This document shows, in pieces, positions 24,208 through 35,350 of a DNA stretch of 64,000 nt. The translations under genes and the position numbers were made by a program. This stretch comes from Xiphydria camelus (lineage: Eukaryota; Arthropoda; Insecta; Hymenoptera; Xiphydriidae). Numbering within the stretch: the first letter of the stretch is position 1; each line of letters opens with the position of its first letter. The notes beneath the pieces are model-generated. The model did no database searches, was not told where the DNA came from, and worked only from the letters and a program-made list of their open reading frames with translations. The stretch spans positions 21,748,684-21,812,683 of the forward strand of contig OY783198.1 of the NCBI GenBank assembly GCA_963678675.1, given 5' to 3'.

Positions 24208-26034
24208 TTTATCTTAATAATTCTATAGGATTCTCTCCGCGAAACGCTCTCCTCCTCGTCTTCGCCTCCTCGAGCTCTCAGATACCGATCATTAGCCGAT
24301 ACGAGAACACGTGTACCATTAACCCGACCGGGTGTCGACAGCGCTCTTCGAGGACCGTCGAACATTCCGTCTTTTATCGGTATCCGAGTTCGAGATGCGA
24401 CGCTTGTATACACGACAGCGAGACGATCAAAGCTCGACGCGGATGCGGATTAATCGAGGCGACTGTTGTATCGGTGCGGCGCGATCGTGTCGAGGGACTC
24501 CGTGTTATGTCCCGCGTAGTCGCGCGTGCCCTAGTACGGGGCCGATAGATACCAGCCGGCGGACAGGAGTCGAGTCAGCGGCGTCGACACCGAAAATGGG
24601 AATGCGTGCGACTGGAGCGCCTCGCGCGCTAAATGAAACGGAGAAACCTTCGCGTTTCCTTCGCGGCGTTTTCGCGTGCCGACGCCGCGATTAGGGAAGG
24701 CGAGAGCATGCCGCGGCGACCTTTCGTCGACTTTGCTTTCTTCCCTTATACGAGTCTGTGACGCGCTTTGCGCTTCGCCCGGTAAACGGATCGCGTGGTA
24801 GCCTACCGTTAGGCGTGTCCGCGGGAGACAACCACCGAACGTGTTACTCTCCGAAGTACATCGCACTGTATATTTTGCCTCACCGGTTTAATTTCGCGTC
24901 TAAATATGCAAAGGGGACTGTGAACAAAATTATACAATCCTTCCTCTAGAATCAACGTGGCATTTAAATCCCCGCGATTCAGGAACTCCTTTATATGGGT
25001 TAAACGTGAGCCGTGGCAGTGGAGGTCGCCGTGGCACTAAACCGGAAAGAGAAACGTTATTCCGTCCGGTATACCGACTTCTTCCCTCCCTTCTTAAATC
25101 CTCCGCGAGAAAACCAGCGGTGCAGTCGTTCTCGACGAAAGATTCGCTTCGACGAATATTTCCCCTCTCAACGACGAACTATAAAAAGCGAGCGAGACAC
25201 GTATTTACGGTATCATCGCGCTCGAGGTCGAAGGTCCGACGATTGGCGGGGTCGATCCTTCACGGCGGAATATCGAATCGAAGATTTCCTCGACGAAGTT
25301 TTTCTTTCCCTCGATCGCGCCGTAACGCGTTTCGGCTCGCGAGCCCCTCGGCGTGCTTTGAGATCCTGTAACGCGCCCGTCGCTTTTGATCTCGTAACGC
25401 TAATTCGACCCGAAATAATCATTCCTTCGGTCGACTGGAAGCGAGATATAACGGCGATCGAAGAAGCGAGCATAAGTATACATAAAAAGGGACGTGGCGT
25501 TCGGTTGTATCGGATGCTCGATCGGCGAGAAAATTATAAACGATTTGCGCTTTATACGTGAAATTTCACCGCGATCGGAATGTAGTCGAGAATTGCAGTG
25601 AGTAACCAACGAGTCGCGAAAGCGGCGAGTCATCGCGTTGCCGAAGTAGCTGCAATCGCAAATAGAAAGGACGACCGGCCGATTGATACGTGCACGCGTG
25701 AGCGAATAGGTGCACGCGCGTATACCTACGTAGCGAGAGATATCCTCTCGAGAATCGCAGAATATTTCTCAGGAGAGTCACGCTACTCGTCCTCCCTTCG
25801 CCGGCGGAAACGGCGCCACAGTTGGCGAAGCAACGTAAAAGGCCTCGCCGAGGGTCGGACGTCGCGAATTTCGCGCTGCGATTCCTTTTTTTTCGCGTCT
25901 CGACGTGACGAGACGCCAGGGCGATTAATACCGACGCAACGCGCGTCGGAGCGAATCGCCTGTCGGCGTGCGAATGCTACAGCGGGCGTGCGTTTGCAAT
26001 TCTTACTTAAATGTCGAGTGAAAGGCTGCACGAG

Positions 26035-26104
26035 ATCTCTTCAGGATATTCTCTTCGGGGTGTTCTCTTCAGGGTGTCTCTTCAGGTTATCTCTTCAGGG
26101 TGTT
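26035..26104. repeat. Tandem repeat, ~14-bp unit
   Basis: About five imperfect copies of TCTCTTCAGGGTGT in a row, with small differences between copies. Confidence 0.85.
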
Positions 26105-28530
26105 TTTCGTGTTCATTTTTTGTTGATATTCTCAATAGATTTCATTGAGTGGGCGAACCTCTGGGAAAGTGGCCCCGTGGAAGGATACTCGTATACCTCC
26201 GATTTATCGAGCATTACGAAGTTTTACAACCGCGCGTTAAGAATGCCACGTTGGCCAATCGCCAGAGCGACTCGCGAGACGAGGAGATCTGCTTGGCGTC
26301 TTCCGACGAAGAGCTGCAGGCCACGCGAATAAGTGGGAACGAGCGGATAAGAGGCGATGCTCTTAGGGGGAAATTAGGTAGTTATAAGTCATGCGTGCCG
26401 CGTCTCTTATCGCATCGTGCGCGTTGGTGGGATACGTTCGGCTCTCTCGTGTGATCGTATCGGCACGCGTCTGCGGGAGTTCCTCTCGGCACTCGATCAA
26501 ATTATAAGGAGGAATTCCTCGGGTCAACGCTCCGACGTAATTGAGATCGATCACGCTCGAAGATCAACCCTTTCTGTCTACTATTAGGCGACCTCTAGTT
26601 GGCCCCTGCCTTATAGATAATCACAGGGAACTAAAAGCACTCCGACTGCCAATCGGGTAAAAATTATTGTCGAAGCACTTCAGCTAAAATTTGCCACCCG
26701 GACTGGTAGAGATCCTGGGAATAAAAGTAGGCTATAATTTGAGGCACGATTTAATAAGACGATGGTCAATCACTGGAGCTATGGCATGGAAGAAATATAG
26801 TATTTCAACGCAGATGACAGTTAATACATGATAAACTTCGTACGCTTGGTTACCGCTTTGTGAATATAGCAATTTAAACGAATCGCATAGAAAGTAGCAG
26901 AGGTCTAGTTATTCTTCGTAGACCTAAGTAACTATTACTTTCCGCAGTAGTCATTCTTCACATTACTGTACCTAACGATGCACGTCCTCAGAAATGATGA
27001 TGCGTCGTCATTGTGCCAACCGTATTATATCTTCCTGTAAAACGTGCCACATCTCTTTTCTCCGTGTGATTCATGCATCATAAAATATTTTATCTCGCTT
27101 TGAAATATGTGTTTCGCATTTCTCGCGATGAGACTCACTCGCGAGGTGAGCTCATCTCGAACGGTCCATTAGAATGAATTTCTGATTATTACACGTTTAC
27201 AATCGCGTTATTAATATACCGCTCGTCTAATTCGAAGACTCGGCTTTTGTCTCGCGTCACGAATCAACTCGCAGCTGCAGCTGCACGCATCCATATGTGA
27301 AGGACTTCTGGTATGCCCCTGGAACGTTCGCGATTGCGTATGCCAACCTGGCATAACGAGAGGGAATTCAAACATATCGTCGAAAAAACATCGAGGGTCG
27401 CACGTCGAAGCGCGATGGATCGGATGATCGATGGATCGGGATCGACGCAGATCCTCCACGCGAAGCGGGACGCCACGCGGACCGTGACGGAGCGCCGTCG
27501 ACGCCGCGTTCCCCTTTAAATCCCGGCAGTAATTTTTATCTCTCGCGGTCTCTTTTTTGAAATATCTCTTCCTTTTATCATCGATGAGTCCCGAAGCGGC
27601 AACGGGGAGCGACGTTGACCTGCTTTCGTAGCGAGCGTGACGGATGCCGCGTCGCCGGCGATTCTTCTCGGTCGAATCAATGCACGATGAAAAATTTATT
27701 TATTTTTTCTATTCCCGCGTTATTCCAACGATCGCCCGTTCGTTAAATTGATTTCCTCCTTCGTTTCGGCTGCCAAAATGAAGGGAGCAATTTGGAGAGA
27801 TTTCTTTATCGGTGATTTATCTCTTTTCCGGCTTTGGAAAATAATTGAAAAGATATTTGATCATTTCCGGCTGATAATTCCCTTGAAAAATCTGAGCGAA
27901 GGAGCAATCGAACGTCTTCCCTCTCTAACGGCTCGCTTTTCTCGCGCGAGAGGCGCCGTCGCGGTGCCACGAGGAAGAAGACCCGTTCTCTCGAACCGTT
28001 CGAGTTCGATGCACCGCCGATAGCGACGGGATCCATTATCGACCCCGATACCTCTCGCGAGACCCGAGCAGAAAATCGTGATAGGTCGAACTAACTGCGG
28101 ATCGTTCAATTTGCTCCGGTGCTTCCTCGAACGTGTCTGGTTTAATTAAATAATAATAGAAAGAACGAGGATATCGGTGTTGCCTTTACCGTGGCGACAG
28201 CGATGAGTATTCGCGGACGAATCGGTATATCATCGGCAGATGTCGACCCATCGATCGGTCGGCCGGTCTTCCGACTTCCCGTCGCTTCCATTTCCGGGCT
28301 TCGCCCGAAAAGGAGGTAGGAGACCGCGAGCACGTTTCTTCTTTCGCATGCGCTATCCATACCTCCACTGGTCGTGACTTTAGCAATGTCTGTCTCGTTT
28401 AATTCACGAGGACGTCTCGATAAAATTATTCACCGCCACGTGCTTCGGTTTCGTTGGCTTTCGTTAACGATGAAAAAATTCTCGAGAAAATAAACAGCGA
28501 TATTTACGTTCGTTTCTTTTCCTCTTTCAG

Positions 28531-28810
28531 ATATCGGATATCGTGGTGGGCCAGGAACCGAACCTCACGGCGCGCGAGGCCCTTCTGAGATGGGCCAAAC
28601 GCTCCACGGCGCGTTACCCCGGAGTCCGCGTGTCGGACTTTACGGGATCCTGGAGGGACGGCCTCGCCTTCAGTGCCCTCCTCCACAGAAACCGTCCAGA
28701 CTTGGTGGACTGGAGAAACGCGCGCTCCAGCCAGCCGCGCGAACGGCTGGACCGGGTCTTCTACATCGCCGAGCGAGAGTACGGCGTTACGAGGCTTCTC
28801 GACCCAGAAG
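28531..28810 (+). CDS. shot: shot exon: CH2 domain
   Basis: The 280-nt exon runs from acceptor TTTCCTCTTTCAG to donor GTGAGCTC. It starts ISDIVVGQEPNLTAREALLR in phase 0 and includes the CH2 signatures SWRDGLAFSALLHRNRPDL and YGVTRLLDPE. One base is left over and forms the Asp codon with 30282. CH2 completes the tandem actin-binding module in the full isoform. It is the only CH domain in the proposed short-N isoform that begins at 18731. Confidence 0.98.
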
Positions 28811-30281
28811 GTGAGCTCCGTGCTTTTTTTTTTCGATTGAGAAAGGTGATTCACGTAAATGTGACGAACATAAATTCGTCACGAAAAGTTTGGCTTTTTT
28901 CTCGCTAATTTCGAAAGTCGACGCTTGGCTGGTTGGTACAATTAAAGCAGCTTTACCGGCGGTAAACAGAACGTTCAGTTAAAGTAAATGTTAAGCTAAA
29001 TGCAAAAATAATGAAGAGCCTTGCCGTAGAGGCTCGGCAATTTGTCCTAACTACGAGAACCGTTCGGAGACGTTCTCTTCGGGGTTTTCTACAAGAATCA
29101 CTGCAGCAAAACGACCGTCCGAGGCGGCCGTATTTAAGAGCCGTCGCCTCTACGTGATATAGATATATGTGTGTGTATGTTGTGTATATATATATATATC
29201 CACGTAGGTCTTTTTGGTCACGGTACTCGCCAGCGTTTCCGCTCGCACACCGTAACGCCGGCACTTCGTATAATTGCTCTTACCATTCGCCGTACGTGTG
29301 GAGGTCGCTTTCGACCATTGTTCGAGCCACGAATTCGGTCGAGAAATCGGAAAAAGAGGAGAGATTAGAGCGGGCGGATAAGGATCGATTTTTCATCGGA
29401 CCTCTGCCTGAATTCGTACCCTCTTTCTGTTTCCGGTCTTACCGAAGAGGCGTCTTATCGCTGCTTGAAATGATACCCGCGAAAGTGATTTTAATTTATT
29501 TGTGCCATTGATAATAACGATGGATATACAGTCAGTTATGTTATATTTATACGTTACACGATATTCGTGGAACGAATTAAAATTCTAATAGCTTCCATAC
29601 AGTTCACGTAGTCGCCCCATTAACCTGCTCGATTTTCCCGATCACTGACGACCCTTTTTTCCCCTCCAATCCGAATGCTACGCAACCGCTTCCTCTTCGT
29701 GCTCAACTTCAAGGGTCAGTTCACCCGGCAAGTAAACAGCAGCGATAACGGACGGCTTCCTAATTGAATAACATATAATCCGCGTCTTGACCTTGCCCGA
29801 TAATCCACGCTTCCTTATCACTGTTCGACAGTCTCTTATCGAGTTCTCAAAAATTCGCCACGCCTTACCGAGACGGTCACGCTGTCTGAATGCATCGATA
29901 AGTGACATAACGTTACATAAAGCGGCTCTCCTTCGGCGACGAACGACAAACATTAGCTAACTGCTACATAGATACAGGGCTTGGCTGCGCGCAGGTGATC
30001 AGCCGCCTGTCTAATGATGCGAAAGACAGGTCTCGCGAGTTCTCGACGGTTAAAAATGTTAAAGTGGAATCTTGAAAAAGGAAGAAAAGAAGGTGGCGGT
30101 GCTCAGTGTCCCTCGAGTTAAACTGGTATTTGATACGCCTCGAGGATAATTTGTAATTAGAGAATTTTATTATCCTCCAGATATTTTTAAAAGTTTGATT
30201 TCGCGTGTTGCAATTTCACGTATCGCAAAAATTTATTGCACGGACAGTTCAAGATGAGAACAATTTTTGTCTCCCTCGCAG
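28811..30281 (+). other. shot: Intron between CH2 and plakin exons
   Basis: A 1.5-kb intron with a mixed TG/TA dinucleotide run at about 29157-29200. No gene or exon seen. Confidence 0.85.
29157..29200. repeat. (TG)n(TA)n microsatellite
   Basis: Alternating TG then TA dinucleotides with short interruptions. Confidence 0.9.
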
Positions 30282-30732
30282 ATGTCGATACCCCCGAACC
30301 GGACGAGAAGTCATTGATAACGTACATCTCCTCGCTCTACGATGTATTCCCGGAACCGCCGTCCATCCATCCCCTGTACGACACGGAAGCGCAAAAGCGC
30401 TCCGGGGAGTACCGCGAGCTGGCCTCCTCCCTCCATCTCTGGATCCGGGAGAAGATGGCCCTCATGCAGGAGCGCTCCTTCCCGCCGACTCTCATCGAGA
30501 TGAAGAAGTTGGCGGCGGACAGCGCCAAGTTCAAGAACGAGGAAGTCCCGCCGCGCTACAGGGACAAGCAGAGGCTCGCTCACATATTCCGCGATCTGCA
30601 GAAGTACTTCGAAGCCGTTGGCGAGGTCGATCTGGAGGCTGAATTGCATATCGATGTCATAGAAAAGAACTGGAACCGCCTGATGATGCTTCATCAGGAA
30701 CGAGATCAAGCTATACTCGACGAGATCAAACG
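30282..30732 (+). CDS. shot: shot exon: CH2 end and start of plakin domain
   Basis: The 451-nt exon runs from acceptor TCTCCCTCGCAG to donor GTGAGTCT. With the base carried from 28810 it begins DVDTPEPDEKSLITYISSLY, the last CH2 helix. It then enters the plakin domain with RSFPPTLIEMKKL and a helical stretch ending QAILDEIK. Two bases carry over to 30823. The plakin domain is a chain of spectrin-like bundles that targets the protein to adhesion sites and membranes. Confidence 0.98.
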
Positions 30733-30822
30733 GTGAGTCTCCTCGAAACTTGTAGTTCCGCTTGGTTCGCGAATCGTGTTCGATCTTTCAATAATCTCGT
30801 AAAATTCTCTCCTTCTTTTCAG

Positions 30823-31080
30823 CCTGGAGAGGTTGCAACGTCTCGCGGAAAAAGTGCATCGAGAGATGAAGTCCACGGACAACCGCCTCGACGAGCTGGA
30901 ACGTCGTGTGGAGGACGAAGCACGTCGACTGGACCGTCTTCATCCCCTGGAAGCGAAGCACACCGTTGACCTGCTGGAACAGGACATTCGCAATACCGAA
31001 ATTCAAATTCAGAATATATTTACGGACGTGCACACCCTCACCGAGGGCAGGTACAGCCAAGCTCCGGAACTTCATAAGAG
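30823..31080 (+). CDS. shot: shot exon: plakin domain, spectrin-like repeat
   Basis: The 258-nt exon after an 90-nt intron runs from acceptor TTCTTTTCAG to donor GTGAGTGT. It encodes LERLQRLAEKVHREM, then RRLDRLHPLEAKHTVDLL, and ends GRYSQAPELHK, matching the first plakin-domain spectrin repeat of Shot. Phase 2 at both ends keeps the frame with its neighbours. Confidence 0.97.
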
Positions 31081-31175
31081 GTGAGTGTCGGAGTTCTTTT
31101 CTCCTGAAATCTTGGTTATCGTATTACTGTATTTTTTTCTTCATTGACGAATTAAACCTTGAATTCTCTTCTCAG

Positions 31176-31749
31176 AGTACAAAAACTACATCAACGCTGG
31201 GTAGCGCTGCGCTCGCTGCTGCACAAGCGCCTGGTGCAGCCGCTCTCGGCCGTCTCCTTCCCGGTGGAGGAGCGCGTCGTCACTAAACACCGTACCACCG
31301 TCCACGAAACTCGATTAGTCGACACCAATCCTCACTTCCGCGCTCTGCACGACTGCATCGACTGGTGCAAGAACAAGCTGAAGCAGCTCCAGGAGGCGGA
31401 CTACGGTTCCGATTTGCCTAGCGTTCAGAACGAGCTGGATATCCATCAGCGAGAGCACAAAAATATCGATCAGTTCCACACGAAGGTCGACAAGTGCGTT
31501 CAGGCGAAGAACAACTTCCACGGCGAGGAATTGACTCTCTACTCTCAGCATCTCAGCACCCTGCAGAAGCTCTACGCCGAGTTGTTGACCACCTCGAAGA
31601 AGCGACTGTCCGATCTGGAGACCCTGCACGATTTCATTCAATCGGCGACGGGCGAGCTCGTTTGGCTCAACGCCAAGGAGGAGACTGAAGTGACGCGCGA
31701 CTGGAGCGACAAGAACCTCAATGTACAGAGCATAGAACATTACTATGAG
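31176..31749 (+). CDS. shot: shot exon: plakin domain, spectrin-like repeats
   Basis: The 574-nt exon starts at 31176 after CTTCTCAG. It begins VQKLHQRWVALRSLLHKRL and includes DTNPHFRALHDCIDWCKNKL and LKQLQEADYGSDLPSVQNE, which are close to insect Shot. It ends ...SIEHYYE at a phase-0 boundary with donor GTGAGTTG. The high Trp/Leu heptad content is typical of three-helix bundles. Confidence 0.98.
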
Positions 31750-32017
31750 GTGAGTTGCCAGTGTGAGTGAAAATCACACGTTGATTTAAATTACCTATTG
31801 TCGAACTCTTGCGTTCCTTTGAAATCTGTAAGCTGATTACTTAGTATCGAATTCTCTTCGCAAGCAAACGTATGGATCCGGAGTCGAGGTAAATGAAGGA
31901 GAATTCTTTTGTTTGTTTTCGTTTCTTCATCCGATGAAAGTATTTCGTTATTTGTTTATCCAACATTAAATTTTGTATTATTTCTCATATTCTTGTTGCA
32001 CCTGTTTCAAATTGCAG

Positions 32018-32488
32018 TCCCTTATGAGCGACTTGGAGAAGCGCGAGATTCAATTCTCGGCCGTGCAAGACCGCGGCGAGGCTCTGGTTCTCCAACATCA
32101 TCCTGCAGCCAAGACCATCGAAGCGTACATGTCCGCCATGCAGAGCCAGTGGGCCTGGTTGCTGCAGCTCACGCTCTGTCTCGAGGTCCATTTGAAGCAC
32201 GCTGCTCAGAGTCAGCAGTTCTTTAAGGACGTGCAGCAAGCCGAGCAATGGATCACCAAGCGAGACGAGATTTTGAACACCGTGTACTCGCAGTCGGACT
32301 TCTCGCTCGACGAAGGCGAACGGCTTCTCAAAGGAATGCAGGAGTTGCGCGAGGAGCTGAATAATTATGGCGATCACGTTCAAAGACTGGTCGATCAGGC
32401 GAAGGAGATCGTCCCGATGAAGCAGCGCAGGCAACCCGTTACGAGACCTCTGCAAGTCACGTCGATTTGCACTTACAAACAAGTCAAC
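32018..32488 (+). CDS. shot: shot exon: plakin domain, repeat with first part of SH3
   Basis: The 471-nt exon, phase 0 at both ends, runs from acceptor TTTCAAATTGCAG to donor GTAAGCGT. It reads SLMSDLEKREIQFSAVQDRG, then QWAWLLQLTLCLEVHLKHA, then the SH3 entry PMKQRRQPVTRPLQVTSICT. The SH3 of plakins is embedded in a spectrin repeat and packs against it; the split inside the SH3 continues at 32583. Confidence 0.98.
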
Positions 32489-32582
32489 GTAAGCGTGATA
32501 AATATTCTGGCGAAGTCCGTCGGCTGATGTGATTCTTAAAAAAAGAATTTGCGTATAATCTTCCATTCTTGCATTCTTCCAG

Positions 32583-33821
32583 GTTTCCTTCGAGAAGGGC
32601 GAACAATGCACGCTGTACGACAACTCGGGAAGAGTCAAGTGGCGCGTGAAGAATTCTCAAGGCGTGGAATCACCCGTTCCCGGCGTCTGCTTTGCCCTGC
32701 AGCCGCCGGACAAGGAAGCCCTGGATGCCGCCGAGAGACTGCGACGTCAATACGACCGCAGCGTCGCTCTCTGGCAGCGCAAGCAGCTCAGACTGCGTCA
32801 GAACATGATCTTCGCCACCATCAAAGTCGTCAAAGGCTGGGATCTCCCGCAGTTCCTCGCCATGGGTCAGGATCAGCGCACCGCCATCAGAAAAGCGCTC
32901 AACGAAGATGCCGACAAGCTTCTATCCGAGGGCGATCCAGCGGATCCGCAGCTGAGAAGGCTCAAGCGAGAAATGGCGGACGTCAACCGGCTCTTCGACG
33001 ACTTCGAGAAGCGCGCCCGAGCCGAGGAGGAGTCCAAGAACGCCGGACGTATATTCAACGATCAGATATCCACTTTGCAACAGGCTCTGGACGATGCGGA
33101 GAGGATTCTCAACGCTCGTATAGCCGCTCCGCTACCTCGAGATCTCGACAGTCTCGAGCACCTCGTTCTGGAGCACAAAGACTTCGAGCAGACGTTGCAG
33201 CGTCTCGCTCCGGACGTGGAACAAGTGCAGCAGACCTTCAGAGGCATCACTCTGAAGACTCCGGCCATGAGGAACAAGCTGGACAACGTAATGACCAAGT
33301 GGAATCATCTGTGGAACCTCAGTAATTTGTATATCGAGCGGTTGAAGTGCGTGGAGATCGTTCTCTCGGGCCTGGAGGAGAACACCGCTGCCATTTCCGA
33401 GTTCGAGATCAAGCTGGCCAGCTTCGGCGAACTCCCCTCGGACGTGAAGGGATTGCAGAACGTCCTGGAGGATTTGATGGTCCTGCAAAACGCCATCGCG
33501 CAACAGCAGATATCTATCGATCAGCTGAACGATGACGCGCATAGCGCCAGGCGTCTGGTGGAGAAGTCCAGACCCAATCATCGCGGTCCGCATAGCGACA
33601 TGGATAGGCTGGACGCCGAGGTGAACAGGCTGAACGCGAGATGGACGAACATCTGCGGACAGCTGGTCGACAGGCTGCGCAGTGCCGAGGGTGCCTATGG
33701 CCTCGCCCAGCAATACAACAATTCCTACCAGAACGAAGTCGACTTCGTTGACGACAGCTATGGCAAACTCGAGAACCTCGCGCCAGTCCGCAACAAGGCC
33801 CAAGAGCTAGAAAGCACCAAG
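32583..33821 (+). CDS. shot: shot exon: SH3 end and following plakin-domain repeats
   Basis: The 1239-nt exon (413 codons), phase 0 at both ends, runs from acceptor CATTCTTCCAG to donor GTGAATAA. It starts VSFEKGEQCTLYDNSGRVKW, finishing the SH3 fold, and continues with RQNMIFATIKVVKGWDLPQF and DKLLSEGDPADPQLRRLKRE, strongly conserved in spectraplakins. Further spectrin-like bundles run to AQELESTK. Confidence 0.98.
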
Positions 33822-33909
33822 GTGAATAATCCGCTGGTATCTTCCACGGTATCTTCGTTGATCGCACGTCACGCTGAATAATTGTCATCGATACCCTTTG
33901 ATTTTCCAG

Positions 33910-33993
33910 AATCTGATGAACAAAGTTGTGGACCGCGCACCGGCGATCGAGGCGGTCAACGTGACCGGCGGCCGATTGATCCGCGAAGGCAAG
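33910..33993 (+). CDS. shot: shot exon: plakin-domain linker exon
   Basis: The 84-nt exon (28 codons), phase 0 at both ends, runs from acceptor GATTTTCCAG to donor GTAAGACG. It encodes NLMNKVVDRAPAIEAVNVTG and then GRLIREGK, matching the Shot sequence ending VTGGRLIRE after the plakin repeats. Confidence 0.95.
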
Positions 33994-34525
33994 GTAAGAC
34001 GAGGCAACAATCGCGGCTGTTAGCGCCAGCCAAACATATACATAGCCTAAAGCCCAAAGGTGTGAATGTTGTGCGAATGAGTGATCTAGTTCTTAATGAT
34101 ATCGCATACTGTACATACATCATCGTCATCTGCGCATCGTCGCCATCGACCTGTCATCATCGTTGTCGCACACTTTCTTCACCACTCTTTAGCTACAGAC
34201 CTTTCAGCGCGGGGCGAGCGTCGATTGAAAAAAAGAAAGCAAAAATCTACCGTATCCTGATTGCGTGACTCGTCGTCGGCGCTGCCTCGCCGTACCGACT
34301 GGTAATTTATCGCCGGTACACCTTGGAATTTGTTTCGTCCGAAACAACCCCGTTTCTCTCTTCAGATTGAAGCGACTCTTCCGGGTTTGTTCGTCGCAAT
34401 TAACGGTTGCCTTACGAGTCCTTAATATATCTGAATTAAACATCGGCTAAAATAATCTCTCACCACTGAACTCCAGCTATACAGCACGCGCGAGCGATAA
34501 TCGGTTCCCATTTACTCTTTCCCTC

Positions 34526-34556
<31 letters not shown>

Positions 34557-35128
34557 TACCGAAGCAATTAGAAGACTTTAATCATAGCGAGCGGCAATTT
34601 ATAATGAGTAGCATGGTTGAATGGTGGTTAAGGTTGGGACGCAGCGTAAGGTGGCGGTTCAACTCGATTACGCTTGCGGGGGTATCAGTTTCTCGCTGCT
34701 CTACTTCTGTTCTCAATCGCGGGTGACCCAGCGTGGTGTGACATCAGCAATTTGCCTCGCGTCCGGACGGATGCGGTTCTAACCGAGATCGATTTAACGC
34801 TTGAACGGAGATTCCGTCTCGGTTCCAAAGCGGTATTAATATGATGCCCCGCGCGAGCCGGTGATTGATTAATAACGTAAAACCGTAACAGTCTCATTAA
34901 CCAGTCATTTCAGCAACGCGATGTCGTCGATGAATACGCCACGTTGGGTCGACTGAGCGAGAGCGTCTTCTCTCTCGCATCCTCGCAACAATGACGAGAG
35001 ACTTCGCGTTTCCACAACGAATTCTCTCTTTCTCTCGTACCTCTCACTATGGCTTGTGGAGGCTGACGGTAGCGGGGATCACTCGACCTCTAATGTACTA
35101 ACCCTAACGGACTAACCGAACCCTCTAG
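33994..35128 (+). other. shot: Intron within plakin-domain coding region
   Basis: A 1.1-kb intron with a (TC)n run at 34531-34556. No exon supported. Confidence 0.85.
34531..34556. repeat. (TC)n microsatellite
   Basis: About 12-13 TC dinucleotides. Confidence 0.95.
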
Positions 35129-35350
35129 ATCTACGGGCAGAGGCTCAGGGCGTTCAAGGAACAGCTGGAAGAGGTCTGCCCGTCGTTGGACGCTTCGGTG
35201 AAGCGACCGCGAAGAGACTCCGTCTCGACGGTGGATACCATCGCTCGTGATCTCGACACGCTCAACAGACGATACTCGACACTCGTCAGCCTTCTGCAGG
35301 AGCGCGCGAGGAAGCTGCTCATGCTCTTCCCGGAGGACGTGGCGTTGCAG
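35129..35350 (+). CDS. shot: shot exon: end of plakin domain
   Basis: The 222-nt exon (74 codons), phase 0 at both ends, runs from acceptor CGAACCCTCTAG to donor GTGAGTCT. It encodes IYGQRLRAFKEQLEEVCPSL, a basic Ser-containing turn, then a helix ending KLLMLFPEDVALQ. It is the branch point of the gene. From here the frame fits the plakin-repeat block (44081), the rod exon (56181), and a candidate exon at 42752. Confidence 0.95.

Larger units (their letters stand above)
19662..28530 (+). other. shot: Second half of the CH1-CH2 intron
   Basis: An 8.9-kb non-coding stretch. It holds a compound inverted/direct repeat (22349-22740), a MITE-like element (23684-23904), TC and CCT microsatellites (24181-24207, 23506-23525), and a 14-bp tandem repeat (26035-26104). 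The longest open frames (182 and 244 codons around 25013-26332) are Arg/Ser-rich chance frames in CpG-rich DNA. Confidence 0.8.

Noticed and set aside
25013..26332. Open frames of 182 and 244 codons in the CH1-CH2 intron
   Set aside because: Arg/Ser-rich composition, overlapping open frames on both strands, no domain, no good splice partners. These are expected in CpG-rich DNA with few stops.
27313..27519. 68-codon frame MPLERSRLRMPTWHNERE, possible exon
   Set aside because: No supporting splice signals in a compatible phase, and a strongly Arg-rich end. Kept as chance.
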